Source: Agriterribacter humi (lineage in GTDB: Bacteria; Bacteroidota; Bacteroidia; Chitinophagales; Chitinophagaceae). From it: a DNA stretch of 64,000 nucleotides. The notes below the pieces were generated by a model that saw only the letters and a program-made list of their open reading frames with translations, made no database searches and had not been told where the DNA came from. Position 1 is the first letter of the stretch; each line of letters starts with the position of its first letter. The stretch is from NCBI RefSeq assembly GCF_009192765.1, contig NZ_VOHQ01000006.1, positions 124,001 to 188,000 of the forward strand. Reading direction: 5' to 3'. The position numbers and the translations under genes were made by a program. Below are positions 17,239 to 25,743 of the stretch, piece by piece.

Positions 17239-18555
17239 TTATGCGTACGTTGTTACGCCAGGTACAGCTACAGGGTAAAACCCATCCGCATTGGGAACAA
17301 CCGGCGGCATTGCTGCCCAGTCGTATTCTTTAGGATGAATGTCTATGCCTGAATTAATCGCTTTATCCCATTCAATAACCTGTCCGCTATAGGTAGCCAT
17401 ACGGCCAAGTATAGACGTCATGGTGCTTTTAGCTCCCCGTTCGGCATCCCAGAATTTAAATTGTCCTTTGGCCACAGCTTCGAACAGTTCATCATGCTCT
17501 GTTTGATAAGGATTGTTTTCTGTTTTGCGGTCAAACTGGTACAATACTTTTCCTTTATGATCTACGATGTTGGCGGCGCCTGTAAATATTTTTCCTTTTG
17601 TGCCTATCAGCAATTCATCAACTTTGCTCATGGTTTTAGGCTGGTGGCGGCACTGGCTGTTGAGTATAGAGCCATCGGCATAATGAAATTCCACAAAGTG
17701 ATGATCGAATATTTCGCCATAGTCTTTTCCTTTTCTAACTTCTCTGCCCCCTATACCCTGTGCTTTAACAGGATAGGCGCCTTTAAACCAGTTGATCACA
17801 TCAATATTATGAATATGCTGTTCAGTAATGTGGTCGCCGCAGAGCCAGTTAAAATAATACCAGTTACGCATTTGATATTCCATTTCAGTTTGGCCTTCTT
17901 TACGGGGATGAACCCACACGCCATCACCATCCCACCAGGCTTGTGCAGAAGTGATGTCGCCGATAGCATCTTTGCGTTTAAATAATTCACGGTAAGAATT
18001 TTGATAATGCCTTTGCAGGCCTACCACTACGTTTAACTTTTTTTGTTTGGCAATGGTTGCCGCTGCCAGCACTTTTTGAATGCCTGCAGGATCTGTTGCT
18101 ACGGGCTTTTCCATGAAGATGTGTTTGCCTTGCTTAACGGCTTCTTCAAAATGTATGGGGCGGAAACCCGGAGGGGTTGCCAATATTACCACGTCGGCTA
18201 ATGCTATGGCTTTTTCATACGCATCAAATCCAACAAATTTTCTGTCCTGCGGAACATCTATGCGCTTGGCATCTATTTCTTCAGAAATGGCTTTGTATGA
18301 ATTGTCGAGCCGGTCCTGGAAGGCATCCGCCATTGCTACGAGCTTCACATTTTGTTTGGTAGATAAAGCCTGGGTAGCGGCGCCTGTTCCGCGGCCTCCG
18401 CATCCTACCAACGCTATTTTTATGGTATCATCGGCGCCGGAAAAATAATTGGCTTTTGAAAATAATGGTGCAGCCAGTAAACCTCCCGCAAGAAGAGAAG
18501 AGTTTTTTACAAATTCTCTCCGGGTTGATTGATTTGAAGAATTATTCTTATTCAT
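17239..18555 (-). CDS. Gfo/Idh/MocA family oxidoreductase with Tat signal
   Basis: 438 residues. The N-terminus STRREFVKNSSLLAGGLL is a Tat signal, so the folded NAD(P)-binding protein is exported. The Rossmann motif is IALVGCGGRGTGA (about 46-58), and EKPVATDP (about 150) carries the family's Lys. Members oxidise or hydrolyse glycosides or sugar alcohols; the substrate cannot be read from sequence. Followed in the same direction by nothing, and preceded 22 bp upstream by a formylglycine-generating-enzyme-like gene, so the two are probably co-transcribed. Confidence 0.9.
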   Translation of the reverse strand: MNKNNSSNQSTRREFVKNSSLLAGGLLAAPLFSKANYFSGADDTIKIALVGCGGRGTGAATQALSTKQNVKLVAMADAFQDRLDNSYKAISEEIDAKRIDVPQDRKFVGFDAYEKAIALADVVILATPPGFRPIHFEEAVKQGKHIFMEKPVATDPAGIQKVLAAATIAKQKKLNVVVGLQRHYQNSYRELFKRKDAIGDITSAQAWWDGDGVWVHPRKEGQTEMEYQMRNWYYFNWLCGDHITEQHIHNIDVINWFKGAYPVKAQGIGGREVRKGKDYGEIFDHHFVEFHYADGSILNSQCRHQPKTMSKVDELLIGTKGKIFTGAANIVDHKGKVLYQFDRKTENNPYQTEHDELFEAVAKGQFKFWDAERGAKSTMTSILGRMATYSGQVIEWDKAINSGIDIHPKEYDWAAMPPVVPNADGFYPVAVPGVTTYA

Positions 18556-18577
18556 ACAACTTGTTTTATGTGAGCAA

Positions 18578-19540
18578 TCATTTGTTTAAATACTTATTAT
18601 AAAATGTTTCTGCTTCCTCTGCTGTGGGTTGTTTTTCGGGACGCACTATCCTGAATCCTACAAACATAGCATCGGTGAGCCACCAGCGGCTCCTCGGTAT
18701 CTGGGGGTCTCTCTTGTTCCAGGAAGACTCCGAGTGCTGACGATCTGCACTTCTTAATCCTTCCGCCTCATCTAAGTAGCTTCCGCCTCTTATGCTCCTG
18801 GGATAACGTGTTGCCGGTGGCGTAAGCGGATCGGTAGCACCATCGCTTAACTTTTCGAAATACTTTTCATCATATTGATCCAGTGTCCATTCCGATACAT
18901 TTCCCAGCATATCATATAAGCCCAGTGTATTGGGCTGTTTTTCTCCTACTTTGTGGTACTTGTTTTTACTATTGCCTTTATACCATGCATATTTACCCAA
19001 TTCTTTCGGATTATCGCCAAAAGGATAAACGGTTGTGCTACCGGCCCTGCAGGCATATTCCCATTCTGCTTCGGTGGGCAAGCGATAAAAAATGCCCGTA
19101 TTTTTATACAGCCAACGACAGAACATCAGCGCCGCATCCTGGCTCATGCTGTTAACGGGGTAACCACCTGTTTTACCCATTCCCCAGCTAAGATCTATAT
19201 ACTGCGGGGTGGGCCGTGTTACTGCATCCACTTCGGAACCAACGGGTGTGCCCTCATCGCGAAAAAAAGCATCAAATATATCATGCGATACTTCGTATGC
19301 GCCCATCCAGAAAGAAGAAACCGTTACTTTTTTGGCGGGTATTTCATCAGGTTGCTTTGCATTGTCCGCAGCATTGCTGCCCATGGTAAATGATCCTCCC
19401 TGAACAGGAACCATTTTTAAATTAAACTGTGTGCCGGGAACTTTTTGATCATACGCTTTAAAATCCTGTTGGGTACTGTTTTGCGCATGCGTAATAAATG
19501 TCAGATTGATCAATACACATGCAAATCCAAGCTTTCTCAC
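18578..19540 (-). CDS. Formylglycine-generating-enzyme-like (SUMF1/EgtB/PvdO) protein
   Basis: 320 residues with a signal peptide (MRKLGFACVLINLTFITHAQ). The FGE-sulfatase fold is clear: VPVQGGSFTMGS (about 45-56), YEVSHDIFDAFF, YPVNSMSQDAALMFCRWL, RLPTEAEWEYACRAG, LGLYDMLGNVSEWT, RSIRGGSYLD and FVGFRIVR. Classic FGE activates sulfatases, but no sulfatase is in the window and the paired Cys of FGE near the C-terminus is not evident. It is therefore more likely a structural or other member of the family. It lies upstream of the Tat-type oxidoreductase, with a 22-bp gap. Confidence 0.85.
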   Translation of the reverse strand: MRKLGFACVLINLTFITHAQNSTQQDFKAYDQKVPGTQFNLKMVPVQGGSFTMGSNAADNAKQPDEIPAKKVTVSSFWMGAYEVSHDIFDAFFRDEGTPVGSEVDAVTRPTPQYIDLSWGMGKTGGYPVNSMSQDAALMFCRWLYKNTGIFYRLPTEAEWEYACRAGSTTVYPFGDNPKELGKYAWYKGNSKNKYHKVGEKQPNTLGLYDMLGNVSEWTLDQYDEKYFEKLSDGATDPLTPPATRYPRSIRGGSYLDEAEGLRSADRQHSESSWNKRDPQIPRSRWWLTDAMFVGFRIVRPEKQPTAEEAETFYNKYLNK

Positions 19541-19814
19541 TATTTGTAATCGTTTTTATATAAAGGAAAGGTAAGAAAAGAATTAATATCACCATTCATT
19601 TTCTTCGCATGCAGGCAAATTACAGAACAGCGGCATTATTGCTGTTCTGTGCTGTCCTGTAGAACCAATCATTTACCATAGCATTAAAAAATTGATGGGG
19701 AAAAATGAGCGGGATCAGCATTTATAAAAAGTAATGTGAAAGACAAGGATCATAAAAATGTTTTAATTATTGATGCGGTTTGTTCTATTTTTAACCCTTA
19801 AACTAACGATCAAT
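19541..19814. other. Divergent intergenic region
   Basis: 274 bp between divergent genes. Contains an imperfect inverted repeat CAGAACAGCGGCATTATTGC/TGCTGTTCTGTGCTG around 19625-19655. No consensus promoter identified. Confidence 0.4.
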
Positions 19815-20744
19815 ATGCAACGCAGAAATTTTTTACAAAAAGGAATTTTGGCCGGGGCTTCTACTTTAGTGGGGTCGGCTGCTTTTGCCACTGGAAATAA
19901 AAATGAAAAAGGAAACAGTCCCCTGGCGGAAAAGACGTTTAACCTGAATTACGGTCCGCATGATGGCATGTTTAAGAATAGTGGCGGTAATGATTTTATT
20001 GACCAGATAAAATATATGTACGACCAGGGTTTTCGGTCTATTGAAGACAATGGAATGACAGGAAGGAGTACAGACCAGCAAACCAAAATAGGTGAAACGC
20101 TTGCCAAATTAGGAATGACAATGGGTGTTTTTGTAGTGCCAAAAGGTGGCAACGGTGAAAATACACTTGCTGCTGGTAAGCAGGAGAATATTGATATTTT
20201 TTTGAAGGGTTGCCGTCAGTCGGTAGAAGTAGCCAAACGTGTAAATGCAAAATGGGTAACTGTAGTGCCTGGTGATTTTGAAAGGAATTTGCCCATCGGT
20301 ATTCAAACCGGTAATGTAATTGATGCGCTCAAACGGGGTGCGGAAATCCTGGAGCCACATGGTATTATAATGGTGCTGGAACCATTGAGCGATACGCCCA
20401 ATCTTTTTCTGCGCACATCAACGCAAACCTATGAAATCTGCAGGGGTGTAAACAGCCCTTCCTGTAAAATATTGTATGATATTTACCACATGCAGAAAAA
20501 TGAGGGCAACCTTATTAAGCATATAGAATTAACCTGGAAGGAAATCGCTTATTTCCAGATAGGCGACAATCCCGGCAGAAAGGAACCTACCACGGGTGAG
20601 ATCAATTATAAGAATGTATTCAAATACATTTATGAAAAAGGATACAGGGGAGTTATGGGTATGGAACATGGCAATTCCAAACCGGGCAAAGAAGGAGAAC
20701 AGGCGCTCATAAAAGCGTACAGGGAAAGCGATAACTTCCTGTAA
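19815..20744 (+). CDS. Sugar phosphate isomerase/epimerase-like TIM barrel with Tat-type signal
   Basis: 309 residues from the ATG at 19815 (MQRRNFLQKGILAGASTLVG), a twin-arginine signal; the longer frame from 19770 puts a second hydrophobic stretch in front and is unlikely. The barrel resembles hydroxypyruvate isomerase / xylose isomerase-like proteins: VTVVPGDFERN, VLEPLS (metal Glu, near 195), YDIYHMQKNEGN (Asp/His, near 225), FQIGDNPGRKEPTTGEINY and MGMEHGNSKPG. Those acidic and His residues fit a divalent-metal site. Together with the Gfo/Idh/MocA gene it suggests periplasmic sugar metabolism. Substrate unknown. Confidence 0.85.
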   Translation: MQRRNFLQKGILAGASTLVGSAAFATGNKNEKGNSPLAEKTFNLNYGPHDGMFKNSGGNDFIDQIKYMYDQGFRSIEDNGMTGRSTDQQTKIGETLAKLGMTMGVFVVPKGGNGENTLAAGKQENIDIFLKGCRQSVEVAKRVNAKWVTVVPGDFERNLPIGIQTGNVIDALKRGAEILEPHGIIMVLEPLSDTPNLFLRTSTQTYEICRGVNSPSCKILYDIYHMQKNEGNLIKHIELTWKEIAYFQIGDNPGRKEPTTGEINYKNVFKYIYEKGYRGVMGMEHGNSKPGKEGEQALIKAYRESDNFL

Positions 20745-20752
20745 GTGGAATA

Positions 20753-21859
20753 TTATTTTTCTGCTTCTCCCGCTTCTTCTATCTTTTCATCTTCCACATT
20801 GGTGAGTACAACGTCCGACATCCGTTTCATTGGATTGGAGCGGTTTTGGGCGTATTCGTACTGCTGTTGCAAAATGTCAACTGCGGTGTATATGGATTGC
20901 CGGAAAGACGATTCATCGGCCTTATCTTTTCCTGCAATGTCAAAGGCGGTTCCATGATCGGGAGATGTTCTTACGCCGGGCAAACCCGCGGTATAATTGA
21001 TGCCTTCGCCTTTTGCCAGCGATTTAAACGGGATCAATCCCTGGTCGTGATACATAGCTAATACGGCATCAAATTTTTCATAGCTTCCCCTGGCAAAAAA
21101 AGCATCCGCGCTATAGGGACCAAAGGCAAGTATATTATTGTGTTTGGCTTCCTTAATGGCCGGTTTTATTTGTTCTTCCTCTTCTTTTCCTACAAGTCCT
21201 TCATCACCTGCATGAGGGTTAAGTCCGAGCACGGCGATTTTGGGTTTATCTATGCCAAAATCTTTTTGCAGGCTTTCTTTTAGTATAAATAATTTTTTAA
21301 GAATGACCTGCCGTGTTATTTGCTGGGCAATGTCTTTTACGGGCACATGTTCCGTTACCAGTCCCACCCGCATATTATCGGAGCACATGAGCATCACTAC
21401 ATCATCTACCCCAAAAAATTGTTTTAAAAAGGGTGTATGTCCACTGAAACTGAATTCGGGCGACTGCACATTTTTTTTATGAATGGGCGCTGTAACTAAG
21501 GCCTGGATGTGTTTGGCTTTTAAGGCCTGTACTGCCGCCTGGAGCGATCTAACAGCATACTTACCGCCGGCATCAGTTAACTGGCCAGGGGTAATATTCA
21601 CTTCCTCTTCCCAGCAGTTATATAAATTTACCTGCCGTGCATAGGGCCTTGCGGGGTCTTTCAGGTTTTGAAAGCTGAAGCTGGATTCCGGTAATGTTTT
21701 CCTGTAAAAGTTGATCAGTTTGTTGGAGGCGAAAATTACAGGTGTGCAAACATCCAGCATCCTGCTGTCGGAAAAAGTTTTAATGATCAATTCTATTCCA
21801 ATGCCATTAATATCGCCGCAGGAAATACCAATAGCCGGTTTGCTGTTCTGATTTGACAT
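20753..21859 (-). CDS. pdxA: 4-hydroxythreonine-4-phosphate dehydrogenase
   Basis: Oxidises 4-phosphohydroxy-threonine in the DXP-independent branch of pyridoxal phosphate synthesis. In 368 residues: GISCGDINGIGIE (11-23), TAPIHKKNVQ, SGHTPFLKQFFG, NPHAGDEGLVGKEE and MYHDQGLIPFKSLAKGEGIN, with the metal-binding His residues of the family. The last 25 residues are an acidic tail not typical of the family. It is convergent with the TIM-barrel gene (8 bp apart) and divergent from rsmA (65 bp). Confidence 0.95.
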   Translation of the reverse strand: MSNQNSKPAIGISCGDINGIGIELIIKTFSDSRMLDVCTPVIFASNKLINFYRKTLPESSFSFQNLKDPARPYARQVNLYNCWEEEVNITPGQLTDAGGKYAVRSLQAAVQALKAKHIQALVTAPIHKKNVQSPEFSFSGHTPFLKQFFGVDDVVMLMCSDNMRVGLVTEHVPVKDIAQQITRQVILKKLFILKESLQKDFGIDKPKIAVLGLNPHAGDEGLVGKEEEEQIKPAIKEAKHNNILAFGPYSADAFFARGSYEKFDAVLAMYHDQGLIPFKSLAKGEGINYTAGLPGVRTSPDHGTAFDIAGKDKADESSFRQSIYTAVDILQQQYEYAQNRSNPMKRMSDVVLTNVEDEKIEEAGEAEK

Positions 21860-21924
21860 ACTACGCTGAGTTAATCCGCGAATTTACGGGATTGTAACTG
21901 GTTTTCGTATTTTTAGGCCTTTCA

Positions 21925-22677
21925 ATGTATACTTTAAAGAAATCATTAGGCCAGCATTTTCTGCGCGATGAAAATATGGTGCTCAGGATCATCGCTGCAT
22001 TGCAGGAGCGGCCTTTCGGGCAATTGCTGGAAGTGGGCCCCGGCGGAGGCGCTCTTACCAAACACCTCATTCAATTACCCGGTGTGGTATTTAAGGCAAT
22101 AGAATTAGATGAAGAAAAGATCCGCTTTCTTGAAAATACCTGGCCCGAAATAAAAGGGAAGCTCATTCATCAGAGTATCCTGGATGCAGACCAACCCTTT
22201 GAAGGGAAATTTACTGTGGTGGGCAATTTCCCTTATAACATATCTTCGCAAATCCTTTTTAAAATATTGGACTGGAAGAAAGATGTGGAAGGAATGCTGG
22301 GTATGTTCCAAAAAGAGGTGGCACAGCGTATAGCCTCAAAGCCGGGTAATAAGGTATATGGAATTCTCAGTGTGCTGGTGCAGGCTTTTTTTGAGGTGGA
22401 CTATTTATTTGAAGTGCATGAACAGTGTTTTACGCCGCCGCCCAAAGTAAAGAGCGCTGTTATTCGCTTAACGCCAAAAGCTGAACCACTGCAAATCCAT
22501 AGTGAAAAACATTTTTTTTTATTGGTAAAAACCGCGTTCAATCAAAGGCGCAAAACCCTGCGCAATGCCGTTAGGAATTTGTTTGATGAAGAAACGCTGA
22601 AAAAACCGATTTTTGACAAAAGGGCCGAGCAGTTAAGCGTGGCCGATTTTGTGGCGCTGGGAGATATGATGAAATGA
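21925..22677 (+). CDS. rsmA: 16S rRNA dimethyladenosine transferase
   Basis: Dimethylates the two adjacent adenosines in the 3' hairpin of 16S rRNA using SAM. The protein has 250 residues: [11 protein letters not shown] (8-18), [15 protein letters not shown] (34-48), the catalytic motif [11 protein letters not shown] (near 96) and [16 protein letters not shown] (near 168), in family order. [13 protein letters not shown]-like segment ([13 protein letters not shown]) is near 205. The start at 21925 has [12 protein letters not shown], as expected. No special context. Confidence 0.96.
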   Translation: MYTLKKSLGQHFLRDENMVLRIIAALQERPFGQLLEVGPGGGALTKHLIQLPGVVFKAIELDEEKIRFLENTWPEIKGKLIHQSILDADQPFEGKFTVVGNFPYNISSQILFKILDWKKDVEGMLGMFQKEVAQRIASKPGNKVYGILSVLVQAFFEVDYLFEVHEQCFTPPPKVKSAVIRLTPKAEPLQIHSEKHFFLLVKTAFNQRRKTLRNAVRNLFDEETLKKPIFDKRAEQLSVADFVALGDMMK

Positions 22678-22820
22678 AGGGGGTAAGTGGTAAGTGGGCG
22701 GTTGTCAGGTGTGAGGGAATTTCCTGCAACATGCAACTTGTAACCTGCAATCTTCTCTTCTCACTTTTCACCACATACCCCGGCATTCACTATTCACTAT
22801 TGACAATTCACAATATAAAT
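22678..22820. repeat. Intergenic repeat cluster (TCACTATTCACTATT type)
   Basis: Contains GGTAAGTGGTAAGTGGG, CCTGCAACATGCAACTTGTAACCTGCAA, CTTCTCACTTTTCACC and ATTCACTATTCACTATTGAC in a row. These words recur at 2.75, 17.2, 30.3, 31.5 and 46.9 kb, always between genes. Frames read through it only as a false N-terminal extension of the next gene. Confidence 0.6.
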
Positions 22821-23744
22821 ATGAGAAAGGTAATCGTTACCGCAAAAGTACATCAGTACCTGTTAGATACCCTGCAACAAAAAAATTATACAGTAGTTTA
22901 TTCCCCGCAGATCACTTACCAGGAGTTAAGTGATGAGATCAAAGATGTTGAAGGTTTAATTGTTACCACGCGTCTTAAAATTGACAGGGCTATATTGGAT
23001 AAAGCGCCTCATTTGAAATGGATCGGCCGTTTGGGCAGCGGTATGGAACTGATTGATGTTGATTATGCCGAATCGAAGGGCATACAATGCGAAAGCAGCC
23101 CCGAAGGCAACCGCAATGCGGTAGGAGAGCATGTATTGGGGGTATTGCTTGCACTGATGAATAAAATTTGCAGCAGCAGGCAGGAAGTAGCGGAGGGCAA
23201 ATGGATAAGGGACGCCAACAGGGGAACGGAACTTACCGGTAAAACAGTGGGTATTATTGGTTTTGGCAATGCAGGCGGCGCCTTTGCCAAACTACTGTCT
23301 TCCTTTGATGTGGAAATACTGGCCTACGATAAATATAAATTTGGTTTTGCCAGCGGTAAGGTACATGAAGCCGGTCCGGAACAAATAGTCCGTTATTCAG
23401 ATGTGATCAGCCTGCACGTGCCTTTAACGGATGAAACTTTTCACATGGCAAACGATGCTTTTTTTGAGTCGTTGCAGCGAAAACCTTATTTTTTAAATGC
23501 CTGCCGGGGCAAGGTGCACGACATTAATGCTGTTATTAATGCCCTAAAAACCAATAAAATTTCGGGCGCGGGGTTAGATGTACTGGAAAATGAAAAATTG
23601 GATGCTTATACCGCAGCAGAAAAAGAGCAGTTAAACTGGTTGTCGGCACAGCCCAATGTAATAATTACACCGCATATAGCAGGCTATAGCCATGAAGCCT
23701 TTTATAAAATGTCGAAAATAATACTCGAAAAACTGGGCATCTAA
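22821..23744 (+). CDS. D-isomer-specific 2-hydroxyacid dehydrogenase (SerA-like)
   Basis: 307 residues from the ATG at 22821 ([14 protein letters not shown]); the frame extends upstream through repeat DNA and that part is not coding. Catalytic substrate-binding region [16 protein letters not shown] and [16 protein letters not shown], the NAD-binding [12 protein letters not shown] (about 145-156), catalytic Arg in NACRGKVHD (near 232) and His in TPHIAGYS (near 290). Most like D-3-phosphoglycerate dehydrogenase but without an ACT domain. It could supply phosphohydroxypyruvate for serine, and hence for CysE, or act on another 2-hydroxyacid. Confidence 0.85.
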   Translation: MRKVIVTAKVHQYLLDTLQQKNYTVVYSPQITYQELSDEIKDVEGLIVTTRLKIDRAILDKAPHLKWIGRLGSGMELIDVDYAESKGIQCESSPEGNRNAVGEHVLGVLLALMNKICSSRQEVAEGKWIRDANRGTELTGKTVGIIGFGNAGGAFAKLLSSFDVEILAYDKYKFGFASGKVHEAGPEQIVRYSDVISLHVPLTDETFHMANDAFFESLQRKPYFLNACRGKVHDINAVINALKTNKISGAGLDVLENEKLDAYTAAEKEQLNWLSAQPNVIITPHIAGYSHEAFYKMSKIILEKLGI

Positions 23745-23769
23745 GGATCAATATTTGCACCCCGCATCC

Positions 23770-23799
23770 TTGTTTGGCATGATTTTTTTACTACTTTTG
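23770..23799 (+). promoter_or_regulatory. Promoter of greA
   Basis: TACTTTTG (23792-23799) matches TAnnTTTG; TTG (23770-23772) lies 19 bp upstream. It places the transcription start near 23806, upstream of a terminator-like leader hairpin. Confidence 0.65.
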
Positions 23800-23815
23800 C
23801 TTCATAATACAATTG

Positions 23816-23860
23816 CAACGCTTCAGACAACCGTTTGGGGCGTTGTTATTTTTTTATTTT
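23816..23860 (+). terminator. Terminator-like hairpin in the greA leader (candidate attenuator)
   Basis: CAACGC (23816-23821) and GCGTTG (23840-23845) form the stem, followed by TTATTTTTTTATTTTT. It lies between the promoter and the greA start, so many transcripts may end here. E. coli greA also has a leader terminator (GraL); similarity in layout is observed, in mechanism inferred. Confidence 0.65.
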
Positions 23861-23885
23861 TAATAATCTAAAAACGAAGTCAGCC

Positions 23886-24359
23886 ATGAGTGAAGTAATG
23901 TACGTTACGCACGAAACACTGGAACAACTGAAAAACGAACTGCAAAAGATGAGAAGTGTGGACAGACCTGCTGCTTCAAGAGCAATTGCGGAAGCCCGTG
24001 AAAAAGGTGATTTGAAGGAAAATGCCGAATATGATGCAGCCAAAGAAGCACAGGGGATGCTGGAGGCCAGGATCGCCAAACTGGATGGCGAAATTGCCAA
24101 TGCACGCATTATTGAAATAGAAAGTATTGATACCAGTAAAGTGAGCATACTCACCAAAGTAACTTTAACCAATCTCAATACAAAGAAAAGAGTAACCTAC
24201 CAGGTGGTTTCCGAAAAAGAAGCCGATCTTAAAGTGGGAAAAATATCTGTTACTTCTCCCATTGGCCGGGGTATTCTTGGCAAACAGGTAGGCGAAGTGG
24301 CCGAGGTAAGAGCACCCGCAGGCTTATTGAAATTCAAGATAGAAGAGATTGCTATTTAA
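23886..24359 (+). CDS. greA: Transcription elongation factor GreA
   Basis: Rescues stalled RNA polymerase by stimulating cleavage of backtracked RNA. 157 residues from the ATG at 23886 (MSEVMYVTHETLEQL). The N-terminal coiled coil runs about 8-75, with the acidic tip DLKENAEYDAAKEAQ at about 40-55. The FKBP-like C-domain ends with SPIGRGILGKQVGEVAEV. A 17-residue upstream extension of the frame is leader. A terminator-like hairpin in the leader suggests autoregulation. Confidence 0.95.
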   Translation: MSEVMYVTHETLEQLKNELQKMRSVDRPAASRAIAEAREKGDLKENAEYDAAKEAQGMLEARIAKLDGEIANARIIEIESIDTSKVSILTKVTLTNLNTKKRVTYQVVSEKEADLKVGKISVTSPIGRGILGKQVGEVAEVRAPAGLLKFKIEEIAI

Positions 24360-24386
24360 CCAGGCATTTCAAAAATTGTATAAAGG

Positions 24387-24411
24387 AGGCGGATAATACC
24401 GCCTTTTTTTA
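24387..24411 (+). terminator. Terminator after greA
   Basis: AGGCGG (24387-24392) / CCGCCT (24399-24404) with loop ATAATA, then seven T residues. Confidence 0.85.
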
Positions 24412-24478
24412 TTTAAAATTTTTCCTGCATAATAGTGAAAAAATATATAATTTGTGCAACTCATATGCCTAACTGCAG

Positions 24479-25033
24479 CTGAAAAAGATTGTAACCATAT
24501 TCATGCTTGCTGTATACCTGTTTAACCTGGCAGGTTATTCCCTCGTTTTTCAGTTGATGATCAACCACAGCAATAAGCAAGCTTCTGCTGCTATTAATAC
24601 CGGCAATTATTCCAATGCTGAACTGGTTCATATAAAAATACCCGTGCTGCTGCCCTATAGCACCAACTGGAGCGATTATGAACGGTACGATGGAGAAGTG
24701 GAATATGAAGGTATTTATTACAAATACGTCAAACGCAAAATATACAATGATACCCTTCACCTGCTTTGTTTGCCAAATTATAAGCGTACCCGGTTACAAA
24801 GCGCTGAAAATAATTATGCACGGCAGGTAAATAATGTGAATGCTTCTTCCAGTGAAAAAACTGAGAACCTGGCCAAAAAGAATACGGCGGCGTCTGAATA
24901 TGATCAATTCCAAATGCAGTACACCCTCCCGGCTATACCTTTACATATACCTTCATTTCATAGCTTCATCTCTCCTTTTTTAACGGAGACCGACAGAGAC
25001 TGTTTGATCCATCCTCCTGATGACAGGGCGTAA
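24479..25033 (+). CDS. Hypothetical protein with N-terminal signal/anchor
   Basis: The frame opens after a stop at 24470-24472. The first ATG (24503) lies inside the hydrophobic segment (FMLAVYLFNLAGYSLVFQ), so translation may begin at a non-ATG codon such as CTG 24479, which restores LKKIVTIF before it. The mature part has IKIPVLLPYSTNW, YERYDGEVEYEGIYYKYVKR and LHLLCLPNYKRT, then an Asn/Ser/Lys-rich tail. I recall similar proteins as common in Bacteroidota near TonB receptors, but give no function. It lies 119 bp before the CxxC/TonB operon and may belong to it. Confidence 0.6.
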   Translation: MKKIVTIFMLAVYLFNLAGYSLVFQLMINHSNKQASAAINTGNYSNAELVHIKIPVLLPYSTNWSDYERYDGEVEYEGIYYKYVKRKIYNDTLHLLCLPNYKRTRLQSAENNYARQVNNVNASSSEKTENLAKKNTAASEYDQFQMQYTLPAIPLHIPSFHSFISPFLTETDRDCLIHPPDDRA

Positions 25034-25152
25034 TTTTTCTTATCCCATTGCTGTTTCGTGAACACCAATGGGTCTGCAACCTCATTTCATCATAGACATA
25101 ATGTGGACTAAGCCACCTGAAGTATTTGTATTCAATCAATTCTGAATATACC

Positions 25153-25725
25153 ATGCCTTATATAACATTGGAATCTCATTTACCCGGTATTACCGGACTG
25201 CTGGAATATCGTAAAGATTCAGCGCAACCTATCCGGGAGCTAACACAGTTCCTGCTTCGTGGACCTTCATCGTTATCGGAAGGTGAGAGAGAGCTTATCG
25301 CTTCCATAGTAAGCTCCGGTAATGAATGCCGCTTTTGCACTACAGCGCATACTGCCGCCGCCAATATGCTTTTGGGTGAAAATGAAACTTCGGACAAAGC
25401 ACTTAAAGATATTGCTACAGCGCCTGTAAGCGATAAAATGAAAGCGCTGCTGGTTATTGCAGCCAAAGTAAGAGAAAGTGGTAAGTCTGTAACGAATGAA
25501 GTCATTGCCGCGGCAAAAGCTGCAGGTGCAACGGATATCGAAATCCATGATACCGTATTGATTGCCGCATTGTTTTGCCTGTATAACCGCTATGTTGACG
25601 GGCTCGATACTTTTACACCCACTGATCCGCAGTACTATGAAAACCTTGCTGATCGTATTGTACATCATGGGTATACCCGGCTTCCGGAAGGGTATGATCA
25701 TTTAAAAAAAACAATTTCTTCCTAA
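25153..25725 (+). CDS. AhpD-like / carboxymuconolactone decarboxylase-fold protein, copy 1
   Basis: 190 residues starting at MPYITLESHLPGI, aligned with the starts of its two paralogues (MAHIN...LPGI). The AhpD core is all-alpha, with the redox motif Cys59-x-x-Cys62 and His66 (ECRFCTTAHTAAA), followed by DIEIHDTVLIAALFCLYNRYVDGL. This is the 'peroxidase-related' type, which in AhpD relays electrons to peroxiredoxin. Substrate not known. It is 18 bp upstream of the TonB receptor, and two further copies follow the MFS gene, so all five genes are probably one operon. Confidence 0.85.
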   Translation: MPYITLESHLPGITGLLEYRKDSAQPIRELTQFLLRGPSSLSEGERELIASIVSSGNECRFCTTAHTAAANMLLGENETSDKALKDIATAPVSDKMKALLVIAAKVRESGKSVTNEVIAAAKAAGATDIEIHDTVLIAALFCLYNRYVDGLDTFTPTDPQYYENLADRIVHHGYTRLPEGYDHLKKTISS

Positions 25726-25743
25726 ACGTTACAACCAACTGCA

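Noticed and set aside
22674-22820. N-terminal extension of the 2-hydroxyacid dehydrogenase
   Set aside because: The extension is translated intergenic repeat; the homologous protein begins at 22821.
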